Under the pieces are notes generated by a model. That model did not search any database and was not told the origin of the DNA. It was given only the letters and a program-made list of their open reading frames with translations. Both the position numbers and the translations under genes were made by a program. Positions 33,815 through 44,396 of a stretch of 62,984 bases of DNA are shown here, in pieces. Source of the DNA: Desulfobulbaceae bacterium (GTDB lineage: Bacteria > Desulfobacterota > Desulfobulbia > Desulfobulbales > VMSU01); NCBI GenBank assembly GCA_013792005.1, contig VMSU01000229.1:1-62984 (forward strand), in the 5' to 3' direction. Positions within the stretch are counted from its first letter, which is position 1. Every line of letters begins with the position of its first letter.

Positions 33815-36800
33815 TCAAGTTTGGTATTGCTTGTCCCCAACAACCTCCCTCCCCTTCCATAATTTGTAAATGGCAGGATACACCAAAAGCTCCAAGGCAA
33901 AAGAAGTAATCAGTCCGCCGATCATAGGAGCGGCAATCCGCTTCATGACATCAGATCCAGCCGATGTCGACCACATAATCGGTAAAAGTCCCATGAAAGC
34001 CGCGGCAACGGTCATCATTTTGGGCCGAGCCCGTTTCACCGCCCCGTGAAGAATGGCCTCATCCAGGTCGGCCATAGTTTTCAAAGCACCCTTGGCCTTG
34101 GCATCGTTATAGGAGAGATCGAGGAACAGGAGCATAAACACCCCTGTTTCCGCATCCAGACCCAGCAGGGCTATCATCCCTACCCAGGCAGCAATGGAAA
34201 CGTTATAATCCAGAAAATAGAAGAGCCAAATAGCTCCGATAGTCGAAAAGGGAACGGCAAGCATCACCACCGAGGCCTTAAAAGCGCTCTTGGTATTGAT
34301 GTACAGCAACACAAAAATCAAGGCCAGCGTCAGAGGAACCACGACCTGCAGTCTCTCTCGTACCCTGATCATATTCTCGTATTGCCCACTCCACTGCAGG
34401 ACATAGCCTGGCTCAAGCTCCAACTTATCAGCCACCGCCTGCTTAGCTTCCTCAACGTAACTGCCCACATCACGACCGGCTATATCGACATAGACATAAC
34501 CGGAGAGAAAACCATTCTCGTTACGAATCATCGCCGGGCCGGTAACCAGACGGATCTCAGCGAGATGAGCCAATGGCACCTGAATGATCCCATTCTCACC
34601 AGTAGCCGCCACCAGCACCCGCCCCAACCGGTCGGTATCCTCACGCAATTCGCGCGGGTAACGAATATTGACCGGATATCGCTCCCGACCCTCTACCGTG
34701 GTAGTTATATTCTCGCCACCAATAGCAGTCAGAATCACCCGTTGGACCTCATCAATGCTAAGTCCGTACCGGGCAATCTGATCACGCCGCAGATCAAAAT
34801 CCACGAAATATCCGCCGGTCACCCGCTCGGCAAAAACACTTCGAGTACCAGAAACCTCCCGCACAATACTCTCCAATTGTTCGCCTATGCGTTGAATGGC
34901 GTTGAGGTCGGAGCCATAGATTTTAATCCCGACCGGAGTCCTGATCCCGGTTGAGAGCATATCGATACGAGCCTTAATCGGCATAGTCCAAGCGTTGGTA
35001 ACCCCAGGAATACGTAATGTCTTGTCCATTTCGGCAACCAACTCATCCCACGAGATATGATCCGGCCATACAGTGCGAAATACGGCTTTAAGCCAGTCAG
35101 GCGCCCACTCCGAGTACCAACGTTCCTTACCGCGCCACTCACGCTCAGGTTTCAGGATGACCGTAGTCTCCATCATCGAAAATGGCGCGGGGTCAGTCGA
35201 GGTGTCAGCCCGACCGGCTTTACCAAACACCCTCTCGACTTCAGGAAATCCTTTTAGAAGCTTGTCTTGGGTCGTCATCAATTCTTGAGCCGCAGCCACA
35301 GAAATTCCAGGCAGCGTAGTTGGCATATAGAGGATCGCCCCTTCATTCAATGGCGGCATGAACTCACTGCCAAGCTTAAAATATACAGGCAGACTGATAA
35401 GAACCAGAGCAAAAGCAGCAGCTATCACCCCCTTGGGGTGTCGAAGGACGAAACGACAAGCCGGATAATAGACCCGAAAAATGGCCCGACTGATCGGATG
35501 CCGCTCTTCGGAAAAATAGGTGCCCACCAAAAAAGTTGAGGCTATTTTGGCTAGGAAACGCGGTTTAAAAACAAAAGGATCAATACGGGCAAAAAGCATT
35601 CTGAGGGCTGGGTCAAGAGTAATAGCGAGAATCGCAGCCAAAGCCATCGCCAAAGTCTTGGAATAGGCCAGAGGTTTAAAGAGACGTCCCTCCTGATCTA
35701 CCAGGACGAAGACCGGCAGGAAGGAGACGGCAATGATGAGCAAAGAGAAAAAAACTGATGGCCCAACCTCCATCAGGGCCGCGAGACGCACACTGTGAAA
35801 ATCGCCTTTTCGCCCGCCTTCCTGCCAATGGTGGATACGGTTATAAGCGTTTTCCACTTCGACTATCGCTCCATCCACCAATACCCCAATTGAAATGGCA
35901 ATGCCAGCAAGACTCATGATATTGACTGTCACCCCCATAAGATAGAGCGGTATAAAAGAGAGCAAAACCGATATCGGGATGGTAACGATTGGTACCAGGG
36001 CTGACGGGAAATGCCACAGAAATACGAGAATCACCAGGGAGACGATGATCATTTCCATAATCAATTCGTGCTTCAGGGTACCAAGGGCCCGTTGAATGAG
36101 ATCGGAACGGTCATAGGTGGTGACGAACTCAACCCCTTTGGGCATGGAATACTCAAGATCCTTGATCTTGGCCTTGACCCGGTTAATGACATTCAAGGCA
36201 TTTTCCCCATGGCGCATCACCACCACTCCACCCACATGGTCCCCAAGACCATCGAGGTCGGAGACACCCCGACGGATTTCAGGCCCCAGCTCCACCCTGG
36301 CGATATCCTTAAGTAAAACCGGCACGCCTCCCTCTCCGGTCTTGACCACGATGGTGTCAAAATCGGCAATGTTCCTGGCATACCCTCTGACCCGAACCAT
36401 ATACTCGGTTCCGGCAAACTCGAGCAGTCTCCCGCCAACCTCGTTGTTCGACTTACGCACTGCCTCCATCACCATATCCAGTGACAATCCGTAAGCGACT
36501 AGACGGTTAGGATCTACCGTGATCTGATACTGTTTCTGAAATCCACCAATGGAAGCCACTTCTGCCACGCCCGACACCGACTGAATGGCATAGCGCAAAG
36601 TCCAGTCCTGATATGAACGTAACTCATCAAGCGAATGCGTTCCGGACTTATCGACCAGTGCATATTGAAACACCCATCCAACACCAGTAGCATCTGGCCC
36701 AATCTCGGTCTGCACCCCCTGGGGCAACCGAGATTGGATTTTAGAAAGATATTCCAGAACCCGAGACCGAGCCCAGTAGATATCAGTGCCGTCCTCAAAA

Positions 36801-37129
36801 ATTACGTAGACGTATGAAAAACCAAAATCGGAAAAACCCCGAATCGCCTTAACATGAGGGGCACCAAGCAATGAAGAAACAATCGGATATGTCACTTGAT
36901 CTTCGATGATATCAGGCGAACGGTCCCACCGTGAATAAATGATAACCTGAGTATCTGAGAGATCAGGCAGGGCATCGAGACGAATGACCTTAAGGGTATA
37001 AACCGACACTACCATCAGTGAGACCACCGCCAGAATGGTCATGATCGGATTATTGGCGCAAGCTTTAATAATGCGCTGGATCAAGGAGAGCCTGCCCGAC
37101 TCACCTGCCTCGGAAGCATGAGGAAGCAT
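33815..37129 (-). CDS. cusA: Heavy-metal efflux RND pump, CusA-type
   Basis: Proton-driven inner-membrane pump of the HME-RND class, probably exporting Cu(I) or Ag(I). 1104 residues with TM1 near 27-47, a central TM block (about 355-515) and a C-terminal block (about 905-1090). The acidic proton path shows as GVLVDGAIVEVEN (Asp419, Glu424, Glu426). Methionines at LYMPTTLPG (Met602), SMMETT (Met652/653) and ARIDMLSTG (Met723) match, from memory, the E. coli CusA copper-binding triad, favouring Cu/Ag over Co/Zn/Cd. Start ATG directly follows the adaptor gene stop (TAA then ATG), so translation is coupled. No CusF chaperone or CopZ is seen nearby. Confidence 0.93.
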   Translation of the reverse strand: MLPHASEAGESGRLSLIQRIIKACANNPIMTILAVVSLMVVSVYTLKVIRLDALPDLSDTQVIIYSRWDRSPDIIEDQVTYPIVSSLLGAPHVKAIRGFSDFGFSYVYVIFEDGTDIYWARSRVLEYLSKIQSRLPQGVQTEIGPDATGVGWVFQYALVDKSGTHSLDELRSYQDWTLRYAIQSVSGVAEVASIGGFQKQYQITVDPNRLVAYGLSLDMVMEAVRKSNNEVGGRLLEFAGTEYMVRVRGYARNIADFDTIVVKTGEGGVPVLLKDIARVELGPEIRRGVSDLDGLGDHVGGVVVMRHGENALNVINRVKAKIKDLEYSMPKGVEFVTTYDRSDLIQRALGTLKHELIMEMIIVSLVILVFLWHFPSALVPIVTIPISVLLSFIPLYLMGVTVNIMSLAGIAISIGVLVDGAIVEVENAYNRIHHWQEGGRKGDFHSVRLAALMEVGPSVFFSLLIIAVSFLPVFVLVDQEGRLFKPLAYSKTLAMALAAILAITLDPALRMLFARIDPFVFKPRFLAKIASTFLVGTYFSEERHPISRAIFRVYYPACRFVLRHPKGVIAAAFALVLISLPVYFKLGSEFMPPLNEGAILYMPTTLPGISVAAAQELMTTQDKLLKGFPEVERVFGKAGRADTSTDPAPFSMMETTVILKPEREWRGKERWYSEWAPDWLKAVFRTVWPDHISWDELVAEMDKTLRIPGVTNAWTMPIKARIDMLSTGIRTPVGIKIYGSDLNAIQRIGEQLESIVREVSGTRSVFAERVTGGYFVDFDLRRDQIARYGLSIDEVQRVILTAIGGENITTTVEGRERYPVNIRYPRELREDTDRLGRVLVAATGENGIIQVPLAHLAEIRLVTGPAMIRNENGFLSGYVYVDIAGRDVGSYVEEAKQAVADKLELEPGYVLQWSGQYENMIRVRERLQVVVPLTLALIFVLLYINTKSAFKASVVMLAVPFSTIGAIWLFYFLDYNVSIAAWVGMIALLGLDAETGVFMLLFLDLSYNDAKAKGALKTMADLDEAILHGAVKRARPKMMTVAAAFMGLLPIMWSTSAGSDVMKRIAAPMIGGLITSFALELLVYPAIYKLWKGREVVGDKQYQT

Positions 37130-38653
37130 TTACTTCCCCCCTCCGCCTGTCATCTTATTCAAAGCGGCTCGCAACTTTGACTCCGAATCCAGGAGAAAAT
37201 TGGCCTTGACCACCACATTGTCACCAACCTTGACCCCGCCCAGAATTTGAATCTTCCCGCCTCCTCTCACCCCGCTTTTGACTTGGCGTGGCTCAAAGGA
37301 GCCTTGCGCAGTTTCTACAAAAACCACCTGACGAACTCCGGAATCGATAATTGCCGAATCAGGGATCGTCACGCCAGTGCCCTTGGCAAGGGCTAAGGTA
37401 ACATCAACGTACATCTGCGGTTTCAACTTTAAGTCTGGATTAGGAAAATTAAACCGGACCTTAAGTGTCCGGCTATCCGAGGATAGATAAGGAAAAACAT
37501 AGGCCACGGAACCCTTCAATTCGACCCCCGGTTCATAGGCCAGGGTCAGGATAGCCTCTTGGCCAAGGTGTACTGCGGAAGCCTCGTACTCATAGAGGTC
37601 GGCTTCTATCCAGACCTGGGAAAGGTCAGTGATGGTAAACAGTTCCAAGCCCGGCTCAATCTGTTGGCCCTCATAGATCCCCTTTGAGGTAACAAAGCCA
37701 GATACCGGCGCATCCAGGGTCACAGTCCGCTGCACAGCGCCGGTCCTTTCCAGCTCATCAATAACCTTCTCAGGCACATCGAAAAGCTCCAGCCGCTTGC
37801 GAGCAGACAACAAGAGATTCTTCCCCAAAGTCTTAACATCGGGACTGGATGACGAAGTAAACTTGACTGCCGCTGCCCTTGCGGCCAAAAACTCCTCCTG
37901 GGAAGCTAACAACTCAGGAGAATAAATGGACAGCAACGGCTGATCCATAGTGACGATCTGACCAGTGAAGTTGGTATATAAGGTCTCAATCCACCCATCA
38001 ACCTTGGTATGAACGTGACGGATGCGAGTTTCATCAGGGACCACAATCCCCACCGTCCGCACTGAACGAGCCACGACTTCATTTGTTGCCTTTGCCGTCT
38101 GCACTCCTGTCAACCGAAGCGCGTCCTCACCTAACCTGATAGTAGCCATCCCTTCCACCGGCGGGGCAGAAGGATCAAATTCGTCTGAGTAGACAGGAAT
38201 ATAATCCATGCCCATTTCATCTTTATCCGGTGTGTGTGAGGTAATTGTCGGGTCCATGGGGTTACGATAAAAAAGAATAGTGCGCCCTTCGCTTGATTTA
38301 GACTTGGAATCAGAAGAATCTCCAAACAGATCGTCAAGATCATCCTTGACCGGAACAACAACCTTGGATTCCCGAGCCGACTCTTCATTCTCAATCTTTA
38401 CCAGATCCATACCGCAAATCGGGCAAGACCCCGGCTTGTTATCAACAATCGCAGGATGCATGGGACAGATATATTTAACATCAGCTTGGCTTAATTCCGA
38501 GTGGTCATGTCCGGTCTGAAAGAACTCCCTGCCGACATAAGCAAACCCAGCAAGTAGCATGATTACAAGGACGACAGCCAAAGTCAGTCTGGTCCGGGTG
38601 AAAAGATGACGCTTATTTGGAGGCGGCGTGGGCAACTCGGGAAATTCGTGCAT
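37130..38653 (-). CDS. cusB: CusB-type periplasmic adaptor with heavy-metal-binding domain
   Basis: Membrane-fusion protein linking the RND pump to the outer-membrane channel. One N-terminal membrane anchor (about 22-43), then a heavy-metal-binding domain YICPMHPAIVDNKPGSCPIC near residue 86-105 with the HxxMxLV-type tail CGMDLVKIE, a CusB-specific segment (FYRNPMDPTI, DEMGMDYIPVY, Met-rich), lipoyl/barrel-sandwich, coiled-coil hairpin and beta-barrel domains. 507 residues. The built-in metal-binding domain may replace the separate CusF chaperone. Followed without gap by cusA; preceded by two TolC-like genes on the same strand. Confidence 0.92.
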   Translation of the reverse strand: MHEFPELPTPPPNKRHLFTRTRLTLAVVLVIMLLAGFAYVGREFFQTGHDHSELSQADVKYICPMHPAIVDNKPGSCPICGMDLVKIENEESARESKVVVPVKDDLDDLFGDSSDSKSKSSEGRTILFYRNPMDPTITSHTPDKDEMGMDYIPVYSDEFDPSAPPVEGMATIRLGEDALRLTGVQTAKATNEVVARSVRTVGIVVPDETRIRHVHTKVDGWIETLYTNFTGQIVTMDQPLLSIYSPELLASQEEFLAARAAAVKFTSSSSPDVKTLGKNLLLSARKRLELFDVPEKVIDELERTGAVQRTVTLDAPVSGFVTSKGIYEGQQIEPGLELFTITDLSQVWIEADLYEYEASAVHLGQEAILTLAYEPGVELKGSVAYVFPYLSSDSRTLKVRFNFPNPDLKLKPQMYVDVTLALAKGTGVTIPDSAIIDSGVRQVVFVETAQGSFEPRQVKSGVRGGGKIQILGGVKVGDNVVVKANFLLDSESKLRAALNKMTGGGGK

Positions 38654-38723
38654 GGTTTTTCCTTTAAATTAAAGCAGTAGGACACAATGGTTCCTACCGC
38701 TCGTATTACTCTCCCCTGAGAGT

Positions 38724-40301
38724 CTAATCTTTCTTCGCCGAATCCACCAAGCTGACTCCCACGGCAGCATCAAGCTCGGCTTGAGATCTCAAGATATCGG
38801 CCTTTGCTCGTGCCAGTCCAAGTCGAGCAGAAAGCCAGGCATTGGCTGATTCGATAAACTCAGAAAATGATACCCGGCCAGCGGCATACGCCTGACTTGT
38901 AGTGTCAAAACCCGCTTGGGCGAGTGTGGTGATTCTCTCCCTATATAATGCCTCCTGACGCCAAGCCTTGTCCATACGATACCACGTTTCCCTAACCCCC
39001 AGCAGTGTCGCTGCCCGTTCGGCCTCAACATCCTTGGTTAACACCTGAATCTGCTCTCGTGCCTGACGGAGATAGGCATCATCAGCCGCATACCACGGTG
39101 TTTTTGGCAAAACAGCGCCGACTCCAGGCTCTGATGAAACCGGACCAGCTTCTGACTCTTCCATGACAGTCGTATTACCAACCGATGAAATGGCATCCGC
39201 CTCAATTAATGATCGATTTGGAGTGAAACCCGGATAAATCATGGTTTCTGCCATCTCAACCATTCGCTCAGTCTTGCCAACCATGGCCTGCTTGGCCTTA
39301 ATCTCCTGCCGCCGTTCTAGAGCCAATGAATAGAGCGCTTCAAGACCAACAGGGCGAGAGCCCTTGTCTCGAGAGGCAGGACTACCAATCTTTATCCTTT
39401 CAGGCAGAGATAAAACGGCACGAATTACCATCTCGACATTGCCATGCTCCTCAATCAAGGAAGTCAGTTCCTCCTTAATCTGTTCCAGTTCAATCCCTAC
39501 CTTCAACACCGAATCAAACCCAGTGTCTCCCGACTGATAGCGGGTCGATAACGCCTGTTGCTGATTGGCAATAAGACGTAATTGGGAGCGAGTAATCTCC
39601 TGAGCATCACGAAGATACAACAACTCGGCATATGCCGTGCGCGCAGCGGTCACCGCATCCCGGCGAGCAATTTCCAACTCTTCCCTAGCCACCCTTGCCT
39701 CTTGGCCGACAATCTCACCCTTCAACGCCAAGACACCGGGAAAAGGAAACTTTAGCGTCACAGGATCGGGATTGGTCATTCCTCCCACACCGGTCATGAC
39801 ACTCTTCGTAAGCGCTGCATAGCGTCTGAGAATGGTATCAAGATGTTCGGCCTGACTGTACCCGGCAAGCACCCCCTTGAACTGGCTCTCTCTTGCGCGA
39901 ACAGCAGGGCTGCGGAGCAAGACCAATGTTTCGAGAGTTTCCAGGGTAAATCCGTCTGCCAAAGCCTTTCCTGCAGCATCGTTATCCTCAACTGCCGTCT
40001 GTAACCGTGTCACCATGGAGTGCTCTGGAACGAGAAACACTGATCCTTGATCCGGGTGGTCCATGGAGTTACGCCACCGCTCTTCCTCTTTTCTGAGTTC
40101 GGCGCGCTGAGCCTGGAATGCCTCATCACTCAGATCGATGGCTGCAGTTGTTGTCGCCACCCCCTGTGGCTCCATCTGCGAAGCGACAACCGGCGGAGGC
40201 TGGTAGCTGTCCAATTCGGTCATCAGAGCACGATAGCCAGCTTGAGCCTCCACGGCAAAGGCTGTCCCAATCATCAAACCGCTGATCACAAGCAATCTCA
40301 T
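38724..40301 (-). CDS. TolC-family outer-membrane efflux protein (first of two)
   Basis: 525 residues, signal peptide (about 1-22, ending VEAQA), then long alpha-helical hairpins typical of the outer-membrane efflux family. Family look: repeated coiled stretches with Ala, Gln and Arg (REEERW..., ITTLAQAGFDTTSQAYAAG, VSFSEFIESANAWLSARLGLARAKADILR). No lipobox Cys, unlike E. coli CusC. Directly upstream of cusB and overlapped by four bases (ATGA) with the second TolC-like gene. Having two channels for one pump is unusual; this one is nearer to cusAB and the likelier partner. Confidence 0.85.
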   Translation of the reverse strand: MRLLVISGLMIGTAFAVEAQAGYRALMTELDSYQPPPVVASQMEPQGVATTTAAIDLSDEAFQAQRAELRKEEERWRNSMDHPDQGSVFLVPEHSMVTRLQTAVEDNDAAGKALADGFTLETLETLVLLRSPAVRARESQFKGVLAGYSQAEHLDTILRRYAALTKSVMTGVGGMTNPDPVTLKFPFPGVLALKGEIVGQEARVAREELEIARRDAVTAARTAYAELLYLRDAQEITRSQLRLIANQQQALSTRYQSGDTGFDSVLKVGIELEQIKEELTSLIEEHGNVEMVIRAVLSLPERIKIGSPASRDKGSRPVGLEALYSLALERRQEIKAKQAMVGKTERMVEMAETMIYPGFTPNRSLIEADAISSVGNTTVMEESEAGPVSSEPGVGAVLPKTPWYAADDAYLRQAREQIQVLTKDVEAERAATLLGVRETWYRMDKAWRQEALYRERITTLAQAGFDTTSQAYAAGRVSFSEFIESANAWLSARLGLARAKADILRSQAELDAAVGVSLVDSAKKD

Positions 40302-41701
40302 TGCCCGCCCTCGCTTGGTCCTTCAATGGCGCCGGTCGACGATTCGCGCACTGTCAAGGACAGTCCGGCGAGGCTTTCCAGTCGGGTTAAATATTTACCA
40401 TAATCGGCCTTGGAGCGAGCCAGCGCCAGTTGAAAATTATACCAGGCGCCCACGGTCTCAAGATAATCGGCAAAACTGCCCTGGCCCTTAGAAAACCAGG
40501 TATCAGCCATCTGCATGGACCGGACGGCCTGAGGCAAGAGATCCTGCTGGTAGAGAGTCACCAGCCGCTCGGCATTCTGCAACCGGAAGAAGGTATCTCG
40601 AATTTCTGCCCTGGACTCATTAATCTGAAGGCGTTGCTTCGCTCGCATGGTATCGACATCGGCCTGGGCGCCCTCAACCCTGCCGGAATTCTTACCTATC
40701 CATATCGGCAACATCAGCCCTGCCTGGACTGCGACCTGTCGGGCCTGATTCAACTCTCCATACGAAAGCCCCAGTTTAAATTGAGGCCATGTCTGATAAC
40801 GGGCAAGGTCACGCAAGGACTGGGCCTTCTCGACATTAGCGGAAGCAACCTTTATCTCCTCAAGATTCATTTCCGCCAGTTGATAGATCTCTTCTAATGA
40901 ATAACGGAGAGGATACAAGGGGAGGTCGGCAAGGTCGCCAAAAGGAGCATCAGGATTACGATCGATGATCGCATTAAGACGGGTTTGTTCGGTCCTGGTC
41001 AGCTCTTCCAGCAGAAGGACATCATACTGAACCTGGCCTGATTGGGCCTGAGCCTTCATCACATCGACAATTGATGCACGGCTTGAAGCCGCCGCTGTCT
41101 CTCCAGCCTTGCGGAGCTGATCGAGCACGTCCCGGTTAGCCATAGCCAGCCGCTGCGCCTCCCGAAGATACAGAAGTTCATGATACGATTCGCGGATTCG
41201 AGAGGAGATGTCTCGAACTGCGCTATCCAGCAGCAATCGGGCAATCCCTGCCTCAACAGTTGCCACGTGTCCTGATTTAGTCAACTGGCCGGGCAAAGGC
41301 AAGGGCTGGGTCAGAGTAACCTTCCAGTCGTCAGGCTGAGTTTGATCCCCGAAGGTCTCCTCCATGTACATCCCCTCCACCATCAACTCAGGATCGGCAA
41401 GGGCGGTTTCAACCCGATACTTCTCTGTGGCAGCTCGCCACTCGAAGCGGGCGGCCACGATCTCAGGACTTCTTTGATAGGCGAAAGAGATTAGGTCCGG
41501 CAGAGTGAGACTGGTTGCCAGGCGCTGCTCAAGCTCACCCAACTCGGCACTGGCTGCCATGGAGACTGAGCCCTCTTCAGCCCACGATAGCGGAGTCCAG
41601 AGGGTCAACAGCAAGAAAAGAAGACCGATTGACAACCCCTCTATCATAGACACCACAAATCTTTGGATTCTCACCGGCCAGACATTAACCACGTCAATCA
41701 C
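40298..41701 (-). CDS. TolC-family outer-membrane efflux protein (second of two)
   Basis: 467 residues. A hydrophobic stretch ending LSWAEEG acts as signal peptide; after it come the typical helical repeats (LPDLISFAYQRSPEIVAARFEW, SSRIRESYHELLYLREAQRLA, FSKGQGSFADYLETVGAWY). The GTG at 41701 overlaps the phosphorylase stop; GTG 41674 or ATG 41647 would give a shorter, more normal leader, so the start is uncertain. Overlaps the next TolC-like gene by four bases. The two share layout but their sequences differ clearly, so they are not a recent duplicate. Confidence 0.83.
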   Translation of the reverse strand: MIDVVNVWPVRIQRFVVSMIEGLSIGLLFLLLTLWTPLSWAEEGSVSMAASAELGELEQRLATSLTLPDLISFAYQRSPEIVAARFEWRAATEKYRVETALADPELMVEGMYMEETFGDQTQPDDWKVTLTQPLPLPGQLTKSGHVATVEAGIARLLLDSAVRDISSRIRESYHELLYLREAQRLAMANRDVLDQLRKAGETAAASSRASIVDVMKAQAQSGQVQYDVLLLEELTRTEQTRLNAIIDRNPDAPFGDLADLPLYPLRYSLEEIYQLAEMNLEEIKVASANVEKAQSLRDLARYQTWPQFKLGLSYGELNQARQVAVQAGLMLPIWIGKNSGRVEGAQADVDTMRAKQRLQINESRAEIRDTFFRLQNAERLVTLYQQDLLPQAVRSMQMADTWFSKGQGSFADYLETVGAWYNFQLALARSKADYGKYLTRLESLAGLSLTVRESSTGAIEGPSEGGQ

Positions 41702-44234
41702 TATCCGCGCTGCACCGCACTGCCTGATCCTTAACAGCAGGCAGTGGGCAACTTATCGGGATACCCCAAATATCATCGGCATACTCTCGTATCGTACGAT
41801 CACTGGAAAACTTACCCATTCGCGCCACATTCAGTATCGCCATCCGGGTCCAGTTTTTCTGATCCTGATAAGCCTGTCCCACCTCATCCTGACAGCGGAG
41901 ATAGTCTTCGAGGTCAAGCAGATTCAGGTAGGGATCACGATTAATGTCAAGAATATCATCAACAATGGGCAGGAAAAGCTGCTTGTTGCCTTCACTGAAA
42001 CAACCTCCGCGAACAGCATCAATAATCTGCTTAATATCGTTGTTCTGCTCATAAATCTGATATGGGGTACGTCGGGGAGAGCGTTTTTCCCACTCTACCG
42101 CCTCGGCGGTAAGACCGAAGAGAAAGAAATTCTCTGCACCGACTTCTTCACGAATCTCGATATTCGCTCCATCCAGGGTACCAATGGTCAATGCCCCGTT
42201 CAGAGAAAATTTCATGTTCCCGGTACCCGAAGCCTCGGTGCCGGCAGTGGAAATCTGCTCCGAAAGATCTGCCGACGGAATGATCTTTTCTGCAAGGGAA
42301 ACCCCATAATTCGGGATAAAAGCCACCTTGAGCCGATCACCAACCCTGGGATCGTTGTTAATTACCGCTGCCACCGAATTAATAAACTTGATAATCAGCT
42401 TGGCCTTCCAATAACTCGGCGCGGCCTTTCCAGCAAAGATGACCGTCCGTGGAGTTAGGGTCGTATCCGGGTCGATAACGATCCTCTGGTAGAGGTTAAT
42501 GACATGGAGAATATTCAAGAGCTGACGTTTATACTCATGGATACGCTTCACCTGGACGTCAAATAATGAATTAGGATTGACAACCAAACCGCATTCACTC
42601 TTGATGACCTTGGCTAATCGCATTTTGTTGTGGAATTTAGCCTGCTGAAATTTTTTCTGGAAGACTGCATTGTCAGCGAATGGTTCGAGACGGCGTAGCT
42701 GATCAAGGTCAGTAATCCATCCATCTCCGATTGTCTCGGTAATCAAAGTCGATAGGCCAACGTTACACTTAAGCAACCAGCGACGTGGCGTTATCCCGTT
42801 AGTCTTATTGTTGATTCGATCAGGATAAAACTCATCAAAATCCTTAAACAACCTAGTCCGCAAGAGGTGGGTGTGCAGGGCGGCGACACCGTTCACCGAA
42901 TGGCTGCCAACAATGGCAAGATTGGCCATCCTCACTCGTTTAGGCGGACCCTCATCGATCAAGGACATTGACCGCAGTTTAGAGTCATTCCCCGGATAAC
43001 GTTGCTTGACCTGATCAAGAAATCGTTGATTGATCTCATAGATGATCTCCATATGCCGGGGCAAGATCCTGCCAAGCATTTCAACAGACCAGGTCTCCAA
43101 GGCCTCCGGCATCAAGGTATGGTTGGTGTAGGCAAAAGTCTTTACCGTGATATCCCAGGCCTTTTCCCAACCCAGACCGTATTCGTCAAGCAGGAGTCGC
43201 ATCAACTCGGGGATGGCAATAGCGGGATGGGTGTCATTGAGCTGAACGACAACCAGATCGGGAAATCGATTAAACTCCTTGTTATGCTTGGTGTAACGGC
43301 GGAAAATATCCTGAAAGGTGGCTGCCACAAAGAAATACTGCTGTTTCAAACGCAGTTCCCGACCGGCGCTGGCCTCATCAGGAGGATAGAGCAGTTTGGA
43401 GATGGTCTCGGAGGTGACCTTATGCTCTACAGCTCCGATATAATCGCCTCGCCCAAAGAATGACAAGTCAAGTTCACGGGAGGCCTTGGCCCGCCAGAGA
43501 CGCATATTGATGACATTATCATTACGATACCCTGGAATCAGGACATCACAGGCAGTGGCCATTACCATTTCGGTATCGACCCACTCCGAACGGAACCGCC
43601 CTTTGTCGTCGACTGTAGTATTAACTTTACCGTAAAAATTGACAGGGTGCAGGGGGAGACTGCGCTCAAATTGCCAAGGAGAACCAAAACGCATCCAATT
43701 ATCCGGGCTTTCCATTTGAAAGCCATCGATAATCTTCTGGTGAAACAATCCGAACTCGTAATTAATTCCGTAACCGTAGGCCGGGATATTCATGGTGGCA
43801 ACCGAGTCCATAAAGCAGGCAGCCAGACGACCCAACCCGCCATTGCCAAGCGCGGCATCCTCTTCCTCTTCCCGTATTTCGTCAAGATCATACCCCATCT
43901 CGCGGCAGACCTCTTCGACCTTCTCATCAAATCCCATATTGATCAGGCTATTCCCCAAAGAACGCCCGATCAAAAACTCAAGGGAGAGGTAATAAACCCT
44001 TTTCTGATTCTTGACGTAATAGCTCTTCTGGGTGCCAATCCACTTTTCCATCATGAAGTCACGGATAGTATAGGCCATGGCCTTGTAGGTATCAAAGGCG
44101 CCAGTTCGGTCGGGATCCCGGCCCTGAAAACTGATCAGATGATTCAAGATGGTTTTTTTTATGCCAGGAACATCCTTGGGGTTGAACAGAGAAGTAAATG
44201 GGTCTTCATTTTTGACCGGGAGAGATTTCTTCAT
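41694..44234 (-). CDS. glgP: Glycogen/alpha-glucan phosphorylase
   Basis: Releases glucose-1-phosphate from glycogen or maltodextrin ends using PLP. 846 residues, full length. PLP-binding Lys675 in SGTGNMKFSLNG; other family blocks include GNGGLGRLAACFMDS, YGINYEFGLFHQKI and RIHEYKRQLLN. The start ATG is preceded by AAGGTG. Its stop overlaps the GTG proposed for the second TolC gene by eight bases, but a functional link with metal efflux is not obvious. No glycogen synthase or branching gene lies in the window. The 160-base gap to the nucleotidyltransferase upstream shows nothing special. Confidence 0.95.
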   Translation of the reverse strand: MKKSLPVKNEDPFTSLFNPKDVPGIKKTILNHLISFQGRDPDRTGAFDTYKAMAYTIRDFMMEKWIGTQKSYYVKNQKRVYYLSLEFLIGRSLGNSLINMGFDEKVEEVCREMGYDLDEIREEEEDAALGNGGLGRLAACFMDSVATMNIPAYGYGINYEFGLFHQKIIDGFQMESPDNWMRFGSPWQFERSLPLHPVNFYGKVNTTVDDKGRFRSEWVDTEMVMATACDVLIPGYRNDNVINMRLWRAKASRELDLSFFGRGDYIGAVEHKVTSETISKLLYPPDEASAGRELRLKQQYFFVAATFQDIFRRYTKHNKEFNRFPDLVVVQLNDTHPAIAIPELMRLLLDEYGLGWEKAWDITVKTFAYTNHTLMPEALETWSVEMLGRILPRHMEIIYEINQRFLDQVKQRYPGNDSKLRSMSLIDEGPPKRVRMANLAIVGSHSVNGVAALHTHLLRTRLFKDFDEFYPDRINNKTNGITPRRWLLKCNVGLSTLITETIGDGWITDLDQLRRLEPFADNAVFQKKFQQAKFHNKMRLAKVIKSECGLVVNPNSLFDVQVKRIHEYKRQLLNILHVINLYQRIVIDPDTTLTPRTVIFAGKAAPSYWKAKLIIKFINSVAAVINNDPRVGDRLKVAFIPNYGVSLAEKIIPSADLSEQISTAGTEASGTGNMKFSLNGALTIGTLDGANIEIREEVGAENFFLFGLTAEAVEWEKRSPRRTPYQIYEQNNDIKQIIDAVRGGCFSEGNKQLFLPIVDDILDINRDPYLNLLDLEDYLRCQDEVGQAYQDQKNWTRMAILNVARMGKFSSDRTIREYADDIWGIPISCPLPAVKDQAVRCSADSD

Positions 44235-44396
44235 AAAGGCACCTTGAAAAGAGTAGAGATCTTTGCGGTCTTCACACCATTAAATCAGCAGACACCTTAG
44301 CTCTGCACAAATAAATGGCGAAATCCGATAAACATTATCAGTCTGCCACAACCAAATCATTTAGGTCAAGAGAAATAGAGGGATAACTCATCTCCG

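Noticed and set aside
34046-34954. Plus-strand open frame of 302 codons
   Set aside because: Antisense to cusA, no ribosome site, composition of a shadow frame.
41505-42458. Plus-strand open frame of 317 codons
   Set aside because: Antisense to the end of glgP and the second TolC gene; no family features.
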